Shown here: positions 1 to 8,896 of the stretch, one piece after another
Position numbering within the stretch: the stretch's first letter is position 1
Layout of the letters: the number at the start of each line of letters is the position of its first letter
DNA from: DASPSM01 sp963800135
GTDB lineage: Bacteria > Planctomycetota > Planctomycetia > Planctomycetales > Planctomycetaceae
Reading direction: 5' to 3'
NCBI GenBank assembly: GCA_963800135.1
Contig: CAWCZR010000004.1
Span: 1 to 64,000, forward strand
DNA: 64,000 bases
Notes under the pieces: model-generated
Databases searched by the model: none
What the model was told of the DNA's origin: nothing
What the model saw: the letters and a program-made list of their open reading frames with translations, nothing else
Program-made: the position numbers and the translations under genes

Positions 1-34
1 GAGCGTCTCGCTTGATCGGCGACGAGGCAGCCCG

Positions 35-2010
35 TTAGTGTGCTACGGCCCCGCAGCCGGGTTCAGGGTTCAGTGCCACACCGGGCGGATACTTCCGCGC
101 TGAGGTGAAGTCCTTCATGCCCTGGCAGTTGATTAGCGTCGACAGGCTTTCTTTCGTCGCCGCTTGGTAGCTGCGCTTGAGAGCCTCGCGCAATTCCTCG
201 GGTGTGCGGACGTATTCGCCCCGGGCGCCCAACCCCTCGGCCATCTGGTCGTACCTCAGGTTTTGCTGGAAGAGATACAGATGCATCGAGCGCGCGGACG
301 ACACGGCACTGGGCCACATGCCCCAGCAGTCGTTGTTGTAGATGATGCCAATGACGGGCAGTTTGTATTTTGCTGCCGTATCGAGCTCAAACAGGCTGTA
401 GGCAATGCCCGCGTCGCTGCTCACGCAGACCGTGGGCGCACCTTTGTAGTGGGCTTGCGGTCCGACGCCGCGCTGCACGGCGGCGCTCGCCCCGATCATC
501 ATCGCCAGGTCCGGTCCGATCGCGCCGTATTGATAAGGGCAAACGATGCCTTGACCCGGTCGATAGGCCCGTTGCCAACGACCGATATTCACGCCGATGG
601 TCCATCCGCCGCCGCCCAAGACTGTTTGCTTGGGATCGATGTCCCCCTTCCAGAAGAAGTCGTGCACTTCTTTGCACAGCACGGCCGGATGCAGATGATT
701 CGTCTCCTTGCTGTACTTCACCCCCTGCTCGTACTGGTGGTTGAGCATCTTTTCGAAACTTTTCCGCGCCGAGCCAGCTCGTTGACCCACGGTTCGCGTT
801 TGCGTGCCGGTAAGAGATCGGCGAGGGCTTCGAGAAACGGCTTCTCGCAACTGACAATGCCCAGGTCGAGCGGCCAGTTGCGGCCCAGGTCTTCTTGTAC
901 CGGATGGACGCGAATCGTCTTCACGTCGGGATTGAAGCGATACTCGCCCGGGCTGGGCATGCAGTACTGGCCGACGAAGATCACCAGGTCGGCGCTCATC
1001 ACGGCGTCGGGCGAGAGCGCTGCCGACAGTCGATGATCATCGGGAAAATGGCCGCGCGTCGGGCCCGACGTCACGACGGCAATGTCGTTCTTCTCGGCGG
1101 CTTTGAGCAGCGCCTCCCAGGCCTTGTTCTGGAACACGCCTTGACCTGCGATCAGCAACGGACGCTCCGACCGACTGATCAGGTCGAGGGCCTTTTTGAC
1201 TTCCTTGGCCGAGGGGCAAGGACGCGACTCGGACCGGTACTTGTCTTTGCCGTAGTAGTCCTTCAGCTTCGAAGGATCGGTGAATCGCGCTCGCGCGACT
1301 TCCCCGGGGAAATCGAGATGCACGGGGCCGGGAACGCCCGACTTGAGATTGCGGAACGCATAACCGCCGTACTCCCAGACACGGTCTGGAGCGATCAACC
1401 GTTTGCCATATTTCTTCAGGCCTGTGGTGAGCGGCTGCTGATAACCGGTCTGGATGAAAGTTTCACGGTCGTCGCCGGCGATTTGCATGTTGCTGGCCAA
1501 GACCAACAGCGGAGTGCGCGCCGCGGCTGCCGAGGCAATGTTCATGATCATGTTCGTCAAACCGGGACCTTCGGTGCCGGAACAGGCGGTGACTTCGCCC
1601 GTGGCGCGCGAGAATCCGTCGGCGGCGGCGCACATCGAGCCTTCGCAACGACCACCGTAGGCCGGGACGCCCGCAGCGGCGATGGCGTTGATGACGGTGT
1701 AGTTGCCCGGACAGCAAAAGAGTGCGGCCAGTTCTTCTTCTTGACAGAGTTTGGCGAACACCTCGGCGCCGCTCATGCCCTGCCCTTCGAACGACCCAGG
1801 CTTCGGCGATTGGCTGAGCGACTCCGTAATGTCTTTCGGGATGGTGATCGAGGGGATGCTGGCCGCACTGCCGCCTGCTTTGGATTCGGCAACCATGCCT
1901 GCAACCACCGCGCCGGCGCCCACCGTCGAGAGCAAGAACGAGCGGCGAGAGGGATCAACCGTTTGCTTTGTGGATTTTTCGGCCGGTTTTGCAGTTAGGT
2001 CGTTGCTCAC
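35..2010 (-). pseudogene. Tat-signal thiamine diphosphate (ThDP)-dependent enzyme, frameshifted
   Basis: The N-terminal part (about 425 residues, GTG start at 2010 behind an AAAGGCGG ribosome site) begins with a twin-arginine signal (PSRRSFLLSTVGAG), then a ThDP pyrimidine-binding domain with the conserved glutamate in RCEGSMCAAADGFSRATG. The C-terminal part (from about 760 down to 35) is the PP-binding domain with VSSDAGIAYSLFELD and IIYNND, matching the usual GDG...NN cofactor motif. The two halves are in different frames and join near 750-785, around GGCGCGGAAAAG. The family includes acetolactate synthase and benzoylformate decarboxylase-like enzymes; the substrate cannot be read. A Tat signal would place it outside the cytoplasm, which is unusual for this family. 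It lies just downstream of a cytochrome c gene, probably co-transcribed. The frameshift may be a sequencing error or real decay. Confidence 0.8.
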
Positions 2011-2043
2011 AGGGGTTCCGCCTTTCTTGCGCGAGTGAAGCGG

Positions 2044-2512
2044 TTAGTGGGTCGTTTTTTTTTCTAACTTGGGGCGTGCCGAATCGGGCCACAGATTGCG
2101 CAGGTAATTGACCAGGTTCCAGAGGTCTTCGTCCTTGGACACCTTGTCGGCAAACGGGGGCATCGCCTCGCCGGCGCCGTCGCGGATGCTGCGGAAGATT
2201 TCTCCTTCGGACGTCCCGCTTTTCCAGGCCTTGGGGTTGGTGAGGTCGGTCGCGTTTGCGATGACGTCGACGAGCGATTTGCCGTCGGCACCGTGACACT
2301 CGGTGCAGGCGCGCGTGTAGAGGATTTTGCCGCGTGCAATCGACGCCTTGCTAAACGGAACGGGCGACTTCAGCTTGCGCTTCTTCCCTCGTCAGAAGTG
2401 CGCCGGAGGTTTTTGCCGGTTCGTCGCCGGACCACGTCGTGGAGGTCGCCGCGATCGCAGCTGCGAAACAGGTTGCGATCAAGAAAGCCTTTGCACCGAG
2501 TCGCCGGGACAT
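2044..2512 (-). pseudogene. Small secreted c-type cytochrome, frameshifted
   Basis: Reading from ATG at 2512 gives a signal peptide (MSRRLGAKAFLIATCFAAA) and a short linker up to EEAQ. After a one-base shift near 2370 the frame continues as LKSPVPFSKASIARGKILY and contains the haem motif CTECH, followed by the class I cytochrome c pattern with a distal methionine in GEAMPPFADKVS and the C-terminal helix DLWNLVNYLRNLW. Total length would be about 155 residues, normal for a mono-haem cytochrome. It precedes the Tat-exported ThDP enzyme by about 33 bp on the same strand, so the two are likely one operon and may share an electron path in the periplasm (inference). The frameshift breaks the gene between signal and haem domain. 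Confidence 0.8.
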
Positions 2513-2577
2513 GGATCAGGTCTCACTCTGGCCGCTCGAACGACGTCCACGGAGTTGGGGGGCCCCCGACGCCTCAC

Positions 2578-3078
2578 CTACATTCGATCGGGATCGAGGT
2601 TGAAGGTATCAACCAGATAGTCGAAGTATTTGCCGTCCGCCAGAAACGTCAGATAAATCTCATTGATTAAGTGCACCAGCTTGCGGACCGCGTATTCACT
2701 GTCGCCGTCCATAACCATCAACACGAGCAAGATGTTTCCGCTGCGATTGTAGGTGCGGACTTGCGTTTTTCGCGAGTCAAGGCGACGGTGGTCGGGCAAC
2801 TCGTCGGACTGCAGTGACCGAATAAAGGCCTTCAAGTCCTTGTGCATCGACGACTGTGCCGGAACGCGGATCAAGAGTTCGGGCAGCCGCAGTGTGCCCG
2901 CATGGGCATCGAATGCAAGCGTGAAAACCCGGCCACGATGCCAGGCAATTTGGAAGGTCGCCTTTTCGCCGGACGTGGGACCTCGACTGAAACCCTGGAA
3001 CACGCGTCGTTCGGCATAGCCAGCCAACTGTGCGGCGACGGTGTCGACACGGGATACGGCCGTTTTCATCTCGTCCAA
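2578..3078 (-). CDS. Conserved protein of unknown function
   Basis: This is an uninterrupted 166-residue frame with no signal peptide and no membrane segment. It has a mixed alpha/beta look: beta-rich middle (FQIAWHRGRVFTLAFDAHAG) and an amphipathic C-terminal helix (LVHLINEIYLTFLADGKYF). I recognise no catalytic motif. It is the last intact gene before the tRNA-Arg remnant that opens the accessory region, so it probably belongs to the older chromosome or to a previous element. Confidence 0.6.
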   Translation of the reverse strand: MDEMKTAVSRVDTVAAQLAGYAERRVFQGFSRGPTSGEKATFQIAWHRGRVFTLAFDAHAGTLRLPELLIRVPAQSSMHKDLKAFIRSLQSDELPDHRRLDSRKTQVRTYNRSGNILLVLMVMDGDSEYAVRKLVHLINEIYLTFLADGKYFDYLVDTFNLDPDRM

Positions 3079-3229
3079 AGCTCTGCGGTGCCGACCTGAT
3101 GGAAGTTGGAGGTTTCATCTTAATCGAGACCGGCTGCAACGCGAATCCTCGGAGCGAGACAAACAAGATGTCCTGCGCGAACCGAGTCACACCTCTTCGG
3201 TATCGGCGCCTCCTCCAAACTGCACTGAC

Positions 3230-3300
3230 CAAACCTTCCGACTGCCGGTGCGTTGAAGGGCGTTTTCCGGCAAGCATTGAAGTGATAGACTTGGCCCTGT
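3230..3300 (-). pseudogene. N-terminal remnant of a tRNA-linked tyrosine integrase
   Basis: Reading the minus strand from about 3298 gives RAKSITSMLAGKRPSTHR, which aligns with the first residues of the intact integrase at 35131 (MAKFTTSIVARKRPSKHR). The start codon is AGG instead of ATG and the alignment is lost after about 20 residues. The DNA between this remnant and the adjacent tRNA fragment also aligns with the DNA between the intact integrase and tRNA-Arg at 35.1-35.3 kb. It is therefore the scar of a relative of that integrase. Confidence 0.6.
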
Positions 3301-3457
3301 CGCCAAACTTTAAGCAGAAACATTGATTGGCGCGGCAACGGGCGTGTCGAGTTGTCGCTTTTCCTTGGCGAAATCCTAACGAGTTGTCGTTGCGGTTGGC
3401 CGATCGAGCCGAACCTCGATGGCCGGATCGCAGAATTGTGCTCACTTTGTGTTTATT

Positions 3458-3497
3458 GCGCCCGTAGCTCAGATGGATAGAGCAACGGATTTCTAAT
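3458..3497 (+). pseudogene. 5' half of tRNA-Arg(TCT), att-type junction
   Basis: These 40 bases are identical to the first 40 bases of the complete tRNA-Arg at 35287: acceptor 5' strand, D arm, anticodon 5' stem and the whole anticodon loop with TCT at 3492-3494. Identity stops one base past the anticodon loop, where sequence changes to TCTTCCCCATC. Tyrosine recombinases often cross over in the anticodon loop of tRNA genes, so this is the expected left junction of an integrated element. It cannot give a functional tRNA. Confidence 0.85.
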
Positions 3498-4047
3498 TCT
3501 TCCCCATCATCTCCGCAAACCATGCTGATTTTCGCGGAGATCCACATCTCGCAATGACTTATCGCGATTTCTTCTGCAATCGCGAAGGCCTCGAAAAACC
3601 TCGTTTGACCATGCTTTCGGTTGTCAGTGACAACCGCTTCATGAGTTGGACGCGCGCCTCTGTGTGTCGCGAATTCAAATCTCCGCGATGCGGCTGGCGT
3701 CCCTTCAACGCCGCGTCCTTTTCCCCCTCCTTGACAACAATCTCGCCTCCTAGAGGCGGCCAGAGGCCTCAGCCAGCCTGCGAAGGCTCCGTCAAACTCA
3801 CCTTCGCCGATCGCGTGGTGCCCGCTCGACGTCCTTCACCGCGATCGCGTGATGTCGACGACCAACAGAAGGACTGTGGGCGGACATCGTGTCCAGGATG
3901 CAAACCGACCTGCCGATTGGTCGCCGAATGCAGCAGCTGCCCCGCGTGACTCTCATTCGCGCGATTGAACGCATCGCTGTCTTGAATTCTTGAAACACTT
4001 CGTCGCGCCTGCGGCTCGAGCGAAAGCACGAAGGCGAGCTCACGTGG
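3498..4047. other. Non-coding stretch after the left junction
   Basis: No convincing gene is visible. The frames open here have no family resemblance and atypical composition. A dyad ATCTCCGC...GCGGAGAT occurs at about 3508-3541 next to the tRNA break. Probably degraded element sequence. Confidence 0.4.
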
Positions 4048-4231
4048 ATTCCTAAATTTGGCTCGATTTCGAGGTACATTGATCTGACGGAGCCTCGCTA
4101 GATTCTGGTGTCCGTCGCAAGACACAAAAACGCCCTGTGATTGACCGCGTGCCGGCCGATCACGGGGCGTTTCTTGTTTTGAGTCTTGCGAATGATCCGC
4201 GACGAAGTTCCTGATTCCGAGGACTTGCCGA
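4048..4231 (+). promoter_or_regulatory. Structured leader with T-rich hairpin (copy 1)
   Basis: The segment starts with TTCCTAAATTTGGCTC and carries a hairpin at 4131-4169 (CGCCCTGTGAT pairing with ATCACGGGGCG, one mismatch, central GCCGGCC) followed by TTTCTTGTTTT at 4170-4180. It resembles a rho-independent terminator or attenuator. A related segment lies at 11683-11944 upstream of the sigma-like gene: the opening words match and the hairpin has the same place but different stem bases. It ends at the start of the small ORF at 4232. Confidence 0.55.
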
Positions 4232-4444
4232 ATGCAACTGACCTCCGCCTTCGCCGCCTGCACGCTCCTGCTCTTGGCCACAATCCTGGCCCTCGTCCGC
4301 GAGGTGCGGCTCCGCCGCGCCCTACAGCGTCTTTTGGTCCGACTTCTTTCCTTCTGGAGGACTCCGCATGCGAGGAACCCCGCGCCGCCTCGAGCGGCCG
4401 CTCCTGCTCGGCGCGTTTGCGATGACTGTCATCCTGGGCTGTGA
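4232..4444 (+). CDS. Small basic membrane protein, overlapping the next gene
   Basis: The frame encodes 70 residues. The first 20 form a hydrophobic helix (MQLTSAFAACTLLLLATILA) followed by a basic amphipathic stretch rich in Arg and Leu (REVRLRRALQRLLVRLL). A GAGGA site lies about 10 bases before the ATG. The last 25 residues overlap the lipoprotein gene in another frame, so the C-terminus may be read-through or may take part in translational coupling. The protein sits directly behind the structured leader. No function is known to me. Confidence 0.5.
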   Translation: MQLTSAFAACTLLLLATILALVREVRLRRALQRLLVRLLSFWRTPHARNPAPPRAAAPARRVCDDCHPGL

Positions 4445-4793
4445 TTCCGACCAGCGCGCGGTCGAGATTTCCCGAGAAAGCCTGAACCGGCAGGCCGAGC
4501 AGAATGCTCAGATGGCCCGACAAAATCAGGCGGTCACCGAGACGACTCACGACTTGATCAAAGCCGAGTCGAGCGTCCAAAGCGACGCGAACCAGCGGCA
4601 GCAGGAATTGCACGCCGAACGATCGACTCTCGATCAGCAGCGGCAGGATCTGGAGATCGAACGCCGCTCGTTGGCGGCCGAGCGTCAACGCGACCCGCTG
4701 CGCTGGCAGGCTGAAGTCGACAGCGTCGCTCCCACCATTGGCCAGATCGTCTCCCGATTGCGACGTCGCTTCGGACGCCTGGGCATGCTTTGA
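4368..4793 (+). CDS. Coiled-coil lipoprotein
   Basis: This 141-residue protein has a strong TGGAGGA ribosome site 7 bases before its ATG. Residues 1-24 form a signal peptide ending in the lipobox VILGC, so the mature protein should be anchored by Cys24. Residues 30-115 are a Gln/Glu/Arg-rich coiled coil (SLNRQAEQNAQMARQNQ, QQRQDLEIERRSLAAERQR). The C-terminal 35 residues are basic and unlike the rest, as if joined by recombination. It forms a pair with the small membrane protein in front of it. Likely a membrane-tethered structural or accessory factor; specific role unknown. Confidence 0.6.
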   Translation: MRGTPRRLERPLLLGAFAMTVILGCDSDQRAVEISRESLNRQAEQNAQMARQNQAVTETTHDLIKAESSVQSDANQRQQELHAERSTLDQQRQDLEIERRSLAAERQRDPLRWQAEVDSVAPTIGQIVSRLRRRFGRLGML

Positions 4794-5002
4794 ACGATCC
4801 AGACTGATTGACTGGGGGATGGGAAGGGTATTGGCGATGATTCTGCCCGAACGTTTTAAGCTTGCGAATCCTCCGCCCTGACTTAAGATGAGGTGTTGAT
4901 AATATCCGCTAGCGTCGATGCTTTCCGAGCCGACCTCCGGCCCGGAAAACACTTGCCTTGAACCCGCCCGCAAGTCTCGCCTCGACCAAAGGACGGCGGC
5001 GC

Positions 5003-7477
5003 ATGCCGCGACTGGTCTTGCCCTTCCTGATGTTGGCCTCGACGGCCTTCGCCGGGGACACTGCCCTTGCCGTCGATGCGGCCCCGACCTTTCCTCCGAT
5101 CGTCAAAGTCCACGTTGATCCGGACCGTCTCAGCCTCGACGGGGCTGGGTGCCGCTTCTCGCTATTGGTGACCGGTGCGACGAGCCGGGGTGAAGTTGTC
5201 GATCTGACGCGGGCAGCCGCGTACCTCTCGCGAAATCCGGGCCTCGTCAAGATTGGTCCCGATGGCGTGGCGCAGGGCCTCGCGGATGGCCAGACGCAGG
5301 TCGAAGTCACAGCCGCAGGAAAAACGCTCACGATTCCCGTCCAGGTTTCCGGTTCGCACCGGCCGCGATTGTTGCACTTCGAGAACGACATCCTACCGAT
5401 CTTGAGCCGGTTCGGCTGCAATTCCTCCGGCTGCCATGGCAAGGCCGATGGGCAGAACGGCTTCAAACTCTCGATCTTCGGCTTCGACCCGCGGGCCGAT
5501 CGCATGGCGCTGCTTGAAGAGGGGCGCGGTCGGCGGATTTTTGTGGCCGCACCGGACGAAAGCTTGATGTTGAAGAAGGCCACGGGCAGCGTGCCGCATG
5601 GGGGCGGCGTGCGGATTCTGCGCGCCTCACCCGAGTATCGCCTGCTCCGCGAATGGATCGCTGCCGGAGCGCCAGAGGGCGATCCGGCAGCGCCGCACAT
5701 CGTATCGATCCAGGTCACGCCGCGAGAACGGCGATTGCGGCTCCATGACTCCCAGCAGTTGCGCGTTGTGGCGCGGTACACCGACGGCCGTGACGTCGAT
5801 GTGACGTCGCACGCCAAGTTCCAGTCCAACCGGGAGGAGCTAGCAGGGGTCGACAATTTTGGCCTGGTCACCGCCGGCGATCACCCGGGCGAAGCGGCCG
5901 TCATGGCTTCTTACATGAATGAGGTCGACGTGTTCCGGGCGCTGATTCCGCTGTCTGCGCCGGACTCGAAGCGTCCCACCCGCCCGATCTCCCCCTCGCC
6001 GCAAAACTTCATCGATCGGTTGGTAGCAGCGAAGCTCGCGCGGCTCAACGTCCTCCCTTCGGCGCCGTGCACCGACGACGAGTTCGTGCGCCGGGTCTAT
6101 CTCGATGTAATCGGCACGCTCCCCACTCCGGACGAGGTGCGCACTTTCCTGGCCGACCGCCGCGCGGATCGCGGAACGCGGGTTGTAGAGAATTTGCTAG
6201 GACGCCCCGAATATGCGGAGTATTGGGCGCTGAAGTGGTCGGACCTGTTGCGGGTCGATCGGCGCGTGCTCGGTTACAGGCAGGCGTATGACTATTACGC
6301 CTGGATCCGTGACAGCATCGCGGAAAACAAGCCGTACGACCGCTTCGCGCGGGAAGTCATCACGGCCGAGGGACTCCTGACGCAAGTGCCCGAGGGTGCA
6401 CTGTTCAAAGTCGATTCCGATCCGGGCAAGATCGCCAGCTCGGTCTCGCAGGTCTTTCTTGGTGTGCGGATCGCCTGCGCCCAGTGCCACCACCACCCGT
6501 ACGATCGCTGGACGCAAACCGATTATTACGGAATGCAGGCCTGCTTTTCGCAGGTGGCGTTCAAACCAACTCCACGGGGAGACCTGCTCGCCTCGCTCTC
6601 GACCGCTGCGACGCGCAACCCACGCACTGGCGAGGAAGTCTTTGCCCATCTGCTGGGGACCACAAATCCCAAAGCGTCGCCGCCTGGGGACCGCCGCCAG
6701 TTTCTGGCCGCCTGGCTCACCCGCCCGGACAATCCCTGGTTCGCGCGGTGTTTCGCCAATCGGATGTGGGAGCATTTCCTCGGACGGGGGATTGTCGAAC
6801 CGGTTGACGACTTCCGGCTCACCAATCCTCCATCCAATCCCGAGCTGCTCGACGCGTTGGCCGCTGACTTTGTGCAGCACGGCTACGACGTCAAGCACCT
6901 GATCCGCACGATCACCGCCTCCCAAACCTATCGGCTTTCCTCCGAGCCCAACGCGACCAACGAGCGGGATGACGAGAATTATTCGCGGGCGTTGCTCCGC
7001 CGGCTTGACGCCGAAGTTTTGCTCGACGCGATCTGCCAGACCACGGGCACCCGCGAGAAGTTCCGCGGAATTCCGCTGGGCTCGCGGGCCATCGAGCTGT
7101 GGGACAACGAGTCGCCCCACTATTTTCTAAAACTGTTTGGCCGACCGGTGCGGGTCACCGCTTGTCAGTGCGAGCGCAGCTCCGAGCCGAGCGTGTCCCA
7201 GGTGCTGCACATGCTCAATTCACCGAATATCCATGCCAAGCTCGCCAGCGCGGCTGGCCGAATTGGTCGGCTCACGGACCGTTTCGCGGGCGATAGGGTG
7301 CTCGCTGACGAAATCTACCTGACGTTTTACGCACGCTATCCGTCGTCCGATGAACGTGCGGCGGCCCTCGATTATTTCAAGGACGCCGAATCGCACACCG
7401 GTGAAGGCCGACGCAAGGCAGCCGAAGACCTGGCGTGGAGCCTGATGAATACGGTCGAGTTTTTGTTCAACCATTGA
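5003..7477 (+). CDS. DUF1549/DUF1553 secreted protein with Ig-like and cytochrome-like motifs
   Basis: About 824 residues from the ATG at 5003, chosen over an in-frame TTG at 4958 because it opens a clean signal peptide (MPRLVLPFLMLASTAFAG) and has AAAGGA upstream. Order: signal peptide, bacterial Ig-like (Big_2) domain about 30-115, a CNSSGCH motif near residue 140 typical of planctomycete cytochrome-like segments, a second Big_2-like domain, then DUF1549 with CAQCHHHP and DUF1553 to the end. These families are known mainly from planctomycetes and are always paired with DUF1501 proteins. The role is probably extracellular or periplasmic, possibly in polysaccharide or sulfated-glycan use, but no activity is established. 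First gene of a three-gene operon. Confidence 0.85.
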   Translation: MPRLVLPFLMLASTAFAGDTALAVDAAPTFPPIVKVHVDPDRLSLDGAGCRFSLLVTGATSRGEVVDLTRAAAYLSRNPGLVKIGPDGVAQGLADGQTQVEVTAAGKTLTIPVQVSGSHRPRLLHFENDILPILSRFGCNSSGCHGKADGQNGFKLSIFGFDPRADRMALLEEGRGRRIFVAAPDESLMLKKATGSVPHGGGVRILRASPEYRLLREWIAAGAPEGDPAAPHIVSIQVTPRERRLRLHDSQQLRVVARYTDGRDVDVTSHAKFQSNREELAGVDNFGLVTAGDHPGEAAVMASYMNEVDVFRALIPLSAPDSKRPTRPISPSPQNFIDRLVAAKLARLNVLPSAPCTDDEFVRRVYLDVIGTLPTPDEVRTFLADRRADRGTRVVENLLGRPEYAEYWALKWSDLLRVDRRVLGYRQAYDYYAWIRDSIAENKPYDRFAREVITAEGLLTQVPEGALFKVDSDPGKIASSVSQVFLGVRIACAQCHHHPYDRWTQTDYYGMQACFSQVAFKPTPRGDLLASLSTAATRNPRTGEEVFAHLLGTTNPKASPPGDRRQFLAAWLTRPDNPWFARCFANRMWEHFLGRGIVEPVDDFRLTNPPSNPELLDALAADFVQHGYDVKHLIRTITASQTYRLSSEPNATNERDDENYSRALLRRLDAEVLLDAICQTTGTREKFRGIPLGSRAIELWDNESPHYFLKLFGRPVRVTACQCERSSEPSVSQVLHMLNSPNIHAKLASAAGRIGRLTDRFAGDRVLADEIYLTFYARYPSSDERAAALDYFKDAESHTGEGRRKAAEDLAWSLMNTVEFLFNH

Positions 7478-7532
7478 AGCCTGTTAGCGACAAAGCACCG
7501 CCCGCGCACTTGCGTTCAGGAGTACAGGAAAC

Positions 7533-8885
7533 ATGACTGGCAGTTTCCCCAGTTGCGATGGAATCCGGCGCCGCGATTTGCTGAAAATCGGCGTCGCGAG
7601 CACGTTCGGATTTTCGCTTTCGCTGCCTACACTCCTGCAGCGGCGTGCGGCGGCGACTCAAACTGACGCGGCACGCGGCACCCGCCTCGGGCGCGAGGTG
7701 TCGCTGCTGATCATTTATCTGCAGGGCGGGATGAGCACGATCGACGTATTCGATCTAAAGCCCGAGGCGCCGCCCGAATTTCGGGGAGATTTTCGGCCGA
7801 TTGACACCAATGCGGCGGGTTTGCAAATTTGCGAGCATCTGCCTGCTCTCGCCAGGCAGGGAGATAAATTCTCGCTCCTGCGATCTTTCACGCACAACAA
7901 CTCGGGACACGGGTTGGCCGATCACTACATGCTCACCGGCTATAACCCGTCGGCTGCTTTCAACCCGAACCTGAAGCCCAATAACGAGCGTCCCTCGCAC
8001 GGATCGATCATGGCCCGCAAGCTCGGGCCGCGCGGTGCCGTGCCGCCCTACGTCTCGGTGTTGAAGATGCACAATTCGGCCGGTTCGGCTTACCTGGGCG
8101 CGTCGGCCGCGCCGTTCGTTGCCGAAGGCGATCCGAATACGCCCGGCTTCACGGTTCCGGACCTTCTGCCGCCGATGACGGTCGATGCGAGCCGGCTGAA
8201 TCGTCGCCGGGCGCTCCTCGATCATGTCGATCGCTATCGTCGCCGGGCGACATTGCGGGCCAACGCTGCAGCCAAAACGGTCACTGCGTTTCAGCAGAAA
8301 GCCTTCGAGCTAATGACCTCCGCGGCGACTCGCGCGGCCTTCGACATCTCGGCGGAGCGCGATTCGGTGCGGGACGAATACGGCCGACACACACTGGGCC
8401 AGTCGTGCCTGTTGGCCCGTCGGCTGATCGAAGCGGGCACGCGCTGCGCGATGGTGACGCACAATAACTGGGACACTCACAGCAACAACTTCCACATCTT
8501 AAAGTCTGTTTTGCTGCCGCAGCTCAATGCCGGGTTGGGGACGCTATTGCGCGACCTGTCCGACCGTGGCCTGCTGGAAACAACGCTCGTGGTGGTCATG
8601 GGCGAATTCGGCCGCACGCCTCGGATCAACTCCAACGCCGGCCGCGATCACTGGGCTCAGGCCAATACGCTGCTGTTGGCCGGCGGTGGAATCGCGGGGG
8701 GACGCGTTGTGGGACGCACCAACGAGCACGGCGAGCGGCCGGTTGCCGATCCCAACGGTCCGGAGGATCTCGCCGCCACGATCTATCACTGTCTGGGCAT
8801 CAATTCCGAGGATGAATTCCACACGCCGGAAGGTCGTCCGATCAAGATCGTCAACAACGGTCGCGTCATCAAAGGGCTGATCTAA
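7533..8885 (+). CDS. DUF1501 protein with Tat signal
   Basis: 450 residues. The N-terminus has the twin-arginine motif RRRDLLKIGVAS followed by a hydrophobic stretch, so export by Tat is likely. The body shows the DUF1501 pattern, an alkaline-phosphatase/sulfatase-like fold: LLIIYLQGGMSTIDVFDLKP near the start, SFTHNNSGHG, and VVVMGEFGRTPRI with AGRDHW near the end, which carry the presumed metal ligands. It starts 55 bp after the DUF1549/DUF1553 gene and ends 11 bp before the PPC-domain gene, so the three are co-transcribed. DUF1549-DUF1501 pairs are a planctomycete hallmark. Confidence 0.9.
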   Translation: MTGSFPSCDGIRRRDLLKIGVASTFGFSLSLPTLLQRRAAATQTDAARGTRLGREVSLLIIYLQGGMSTIDVFDLKPEAPPEFRGDFRPIDTNAAGLQICEHLPALARQGDKFSLLRSFTHNNSGHGLADHYMLTGYNPSAAFNPNLKPNNERPSHGSIMARKLGPRGAVPPYVSVLKMHNSAGSAYLGASAAPFVAEGDPNTPGFTVPDLLPPMTVDASRLNRRRALLDHVDRYRRRATLRANAAAKTVTAFQQKAFELMTSAATRAAFDISAERDSVRDEYGRHTLGQSCLLARRLIEAGTRCAMVTHNNWDTHSNNFHILKSVLLPQLNAGLGTLLRDLSDRGLLETTLVVVMGEFGRTPRINSNAGRDHWAQANTLLLAGGGIAGGRVVGRTNEHGERPVADPNGPEDLAATIYHCLGINSEDEFHTPEGRPIKIVNNGRVIKGLI

Positions 8886-8896
8886 CGGACAAACGG

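Noticed and set aside
3660..3690. tRNA 3'-half-like word GAATTCAAATCTCCGC after the left junction
   Set aside because: The T-stem does not pair and it does not match the tRNA-Arg 3' half; not called an att site.
3769..4281. Long minus-strand frame of 170 codons next to the left junction
   Set aside because: No family resemblance, biased composition, and it runs through the conserved hairpin leader; treated as chance.
4098..4973. Minus-strand frame of 291 codons opposite the lipoprotein
   Set aside because: It is the antisense of the coiled-coil lipoprotein gene, which has ribosome site, lipobox and coiled coil; the opposite frame has no such features.
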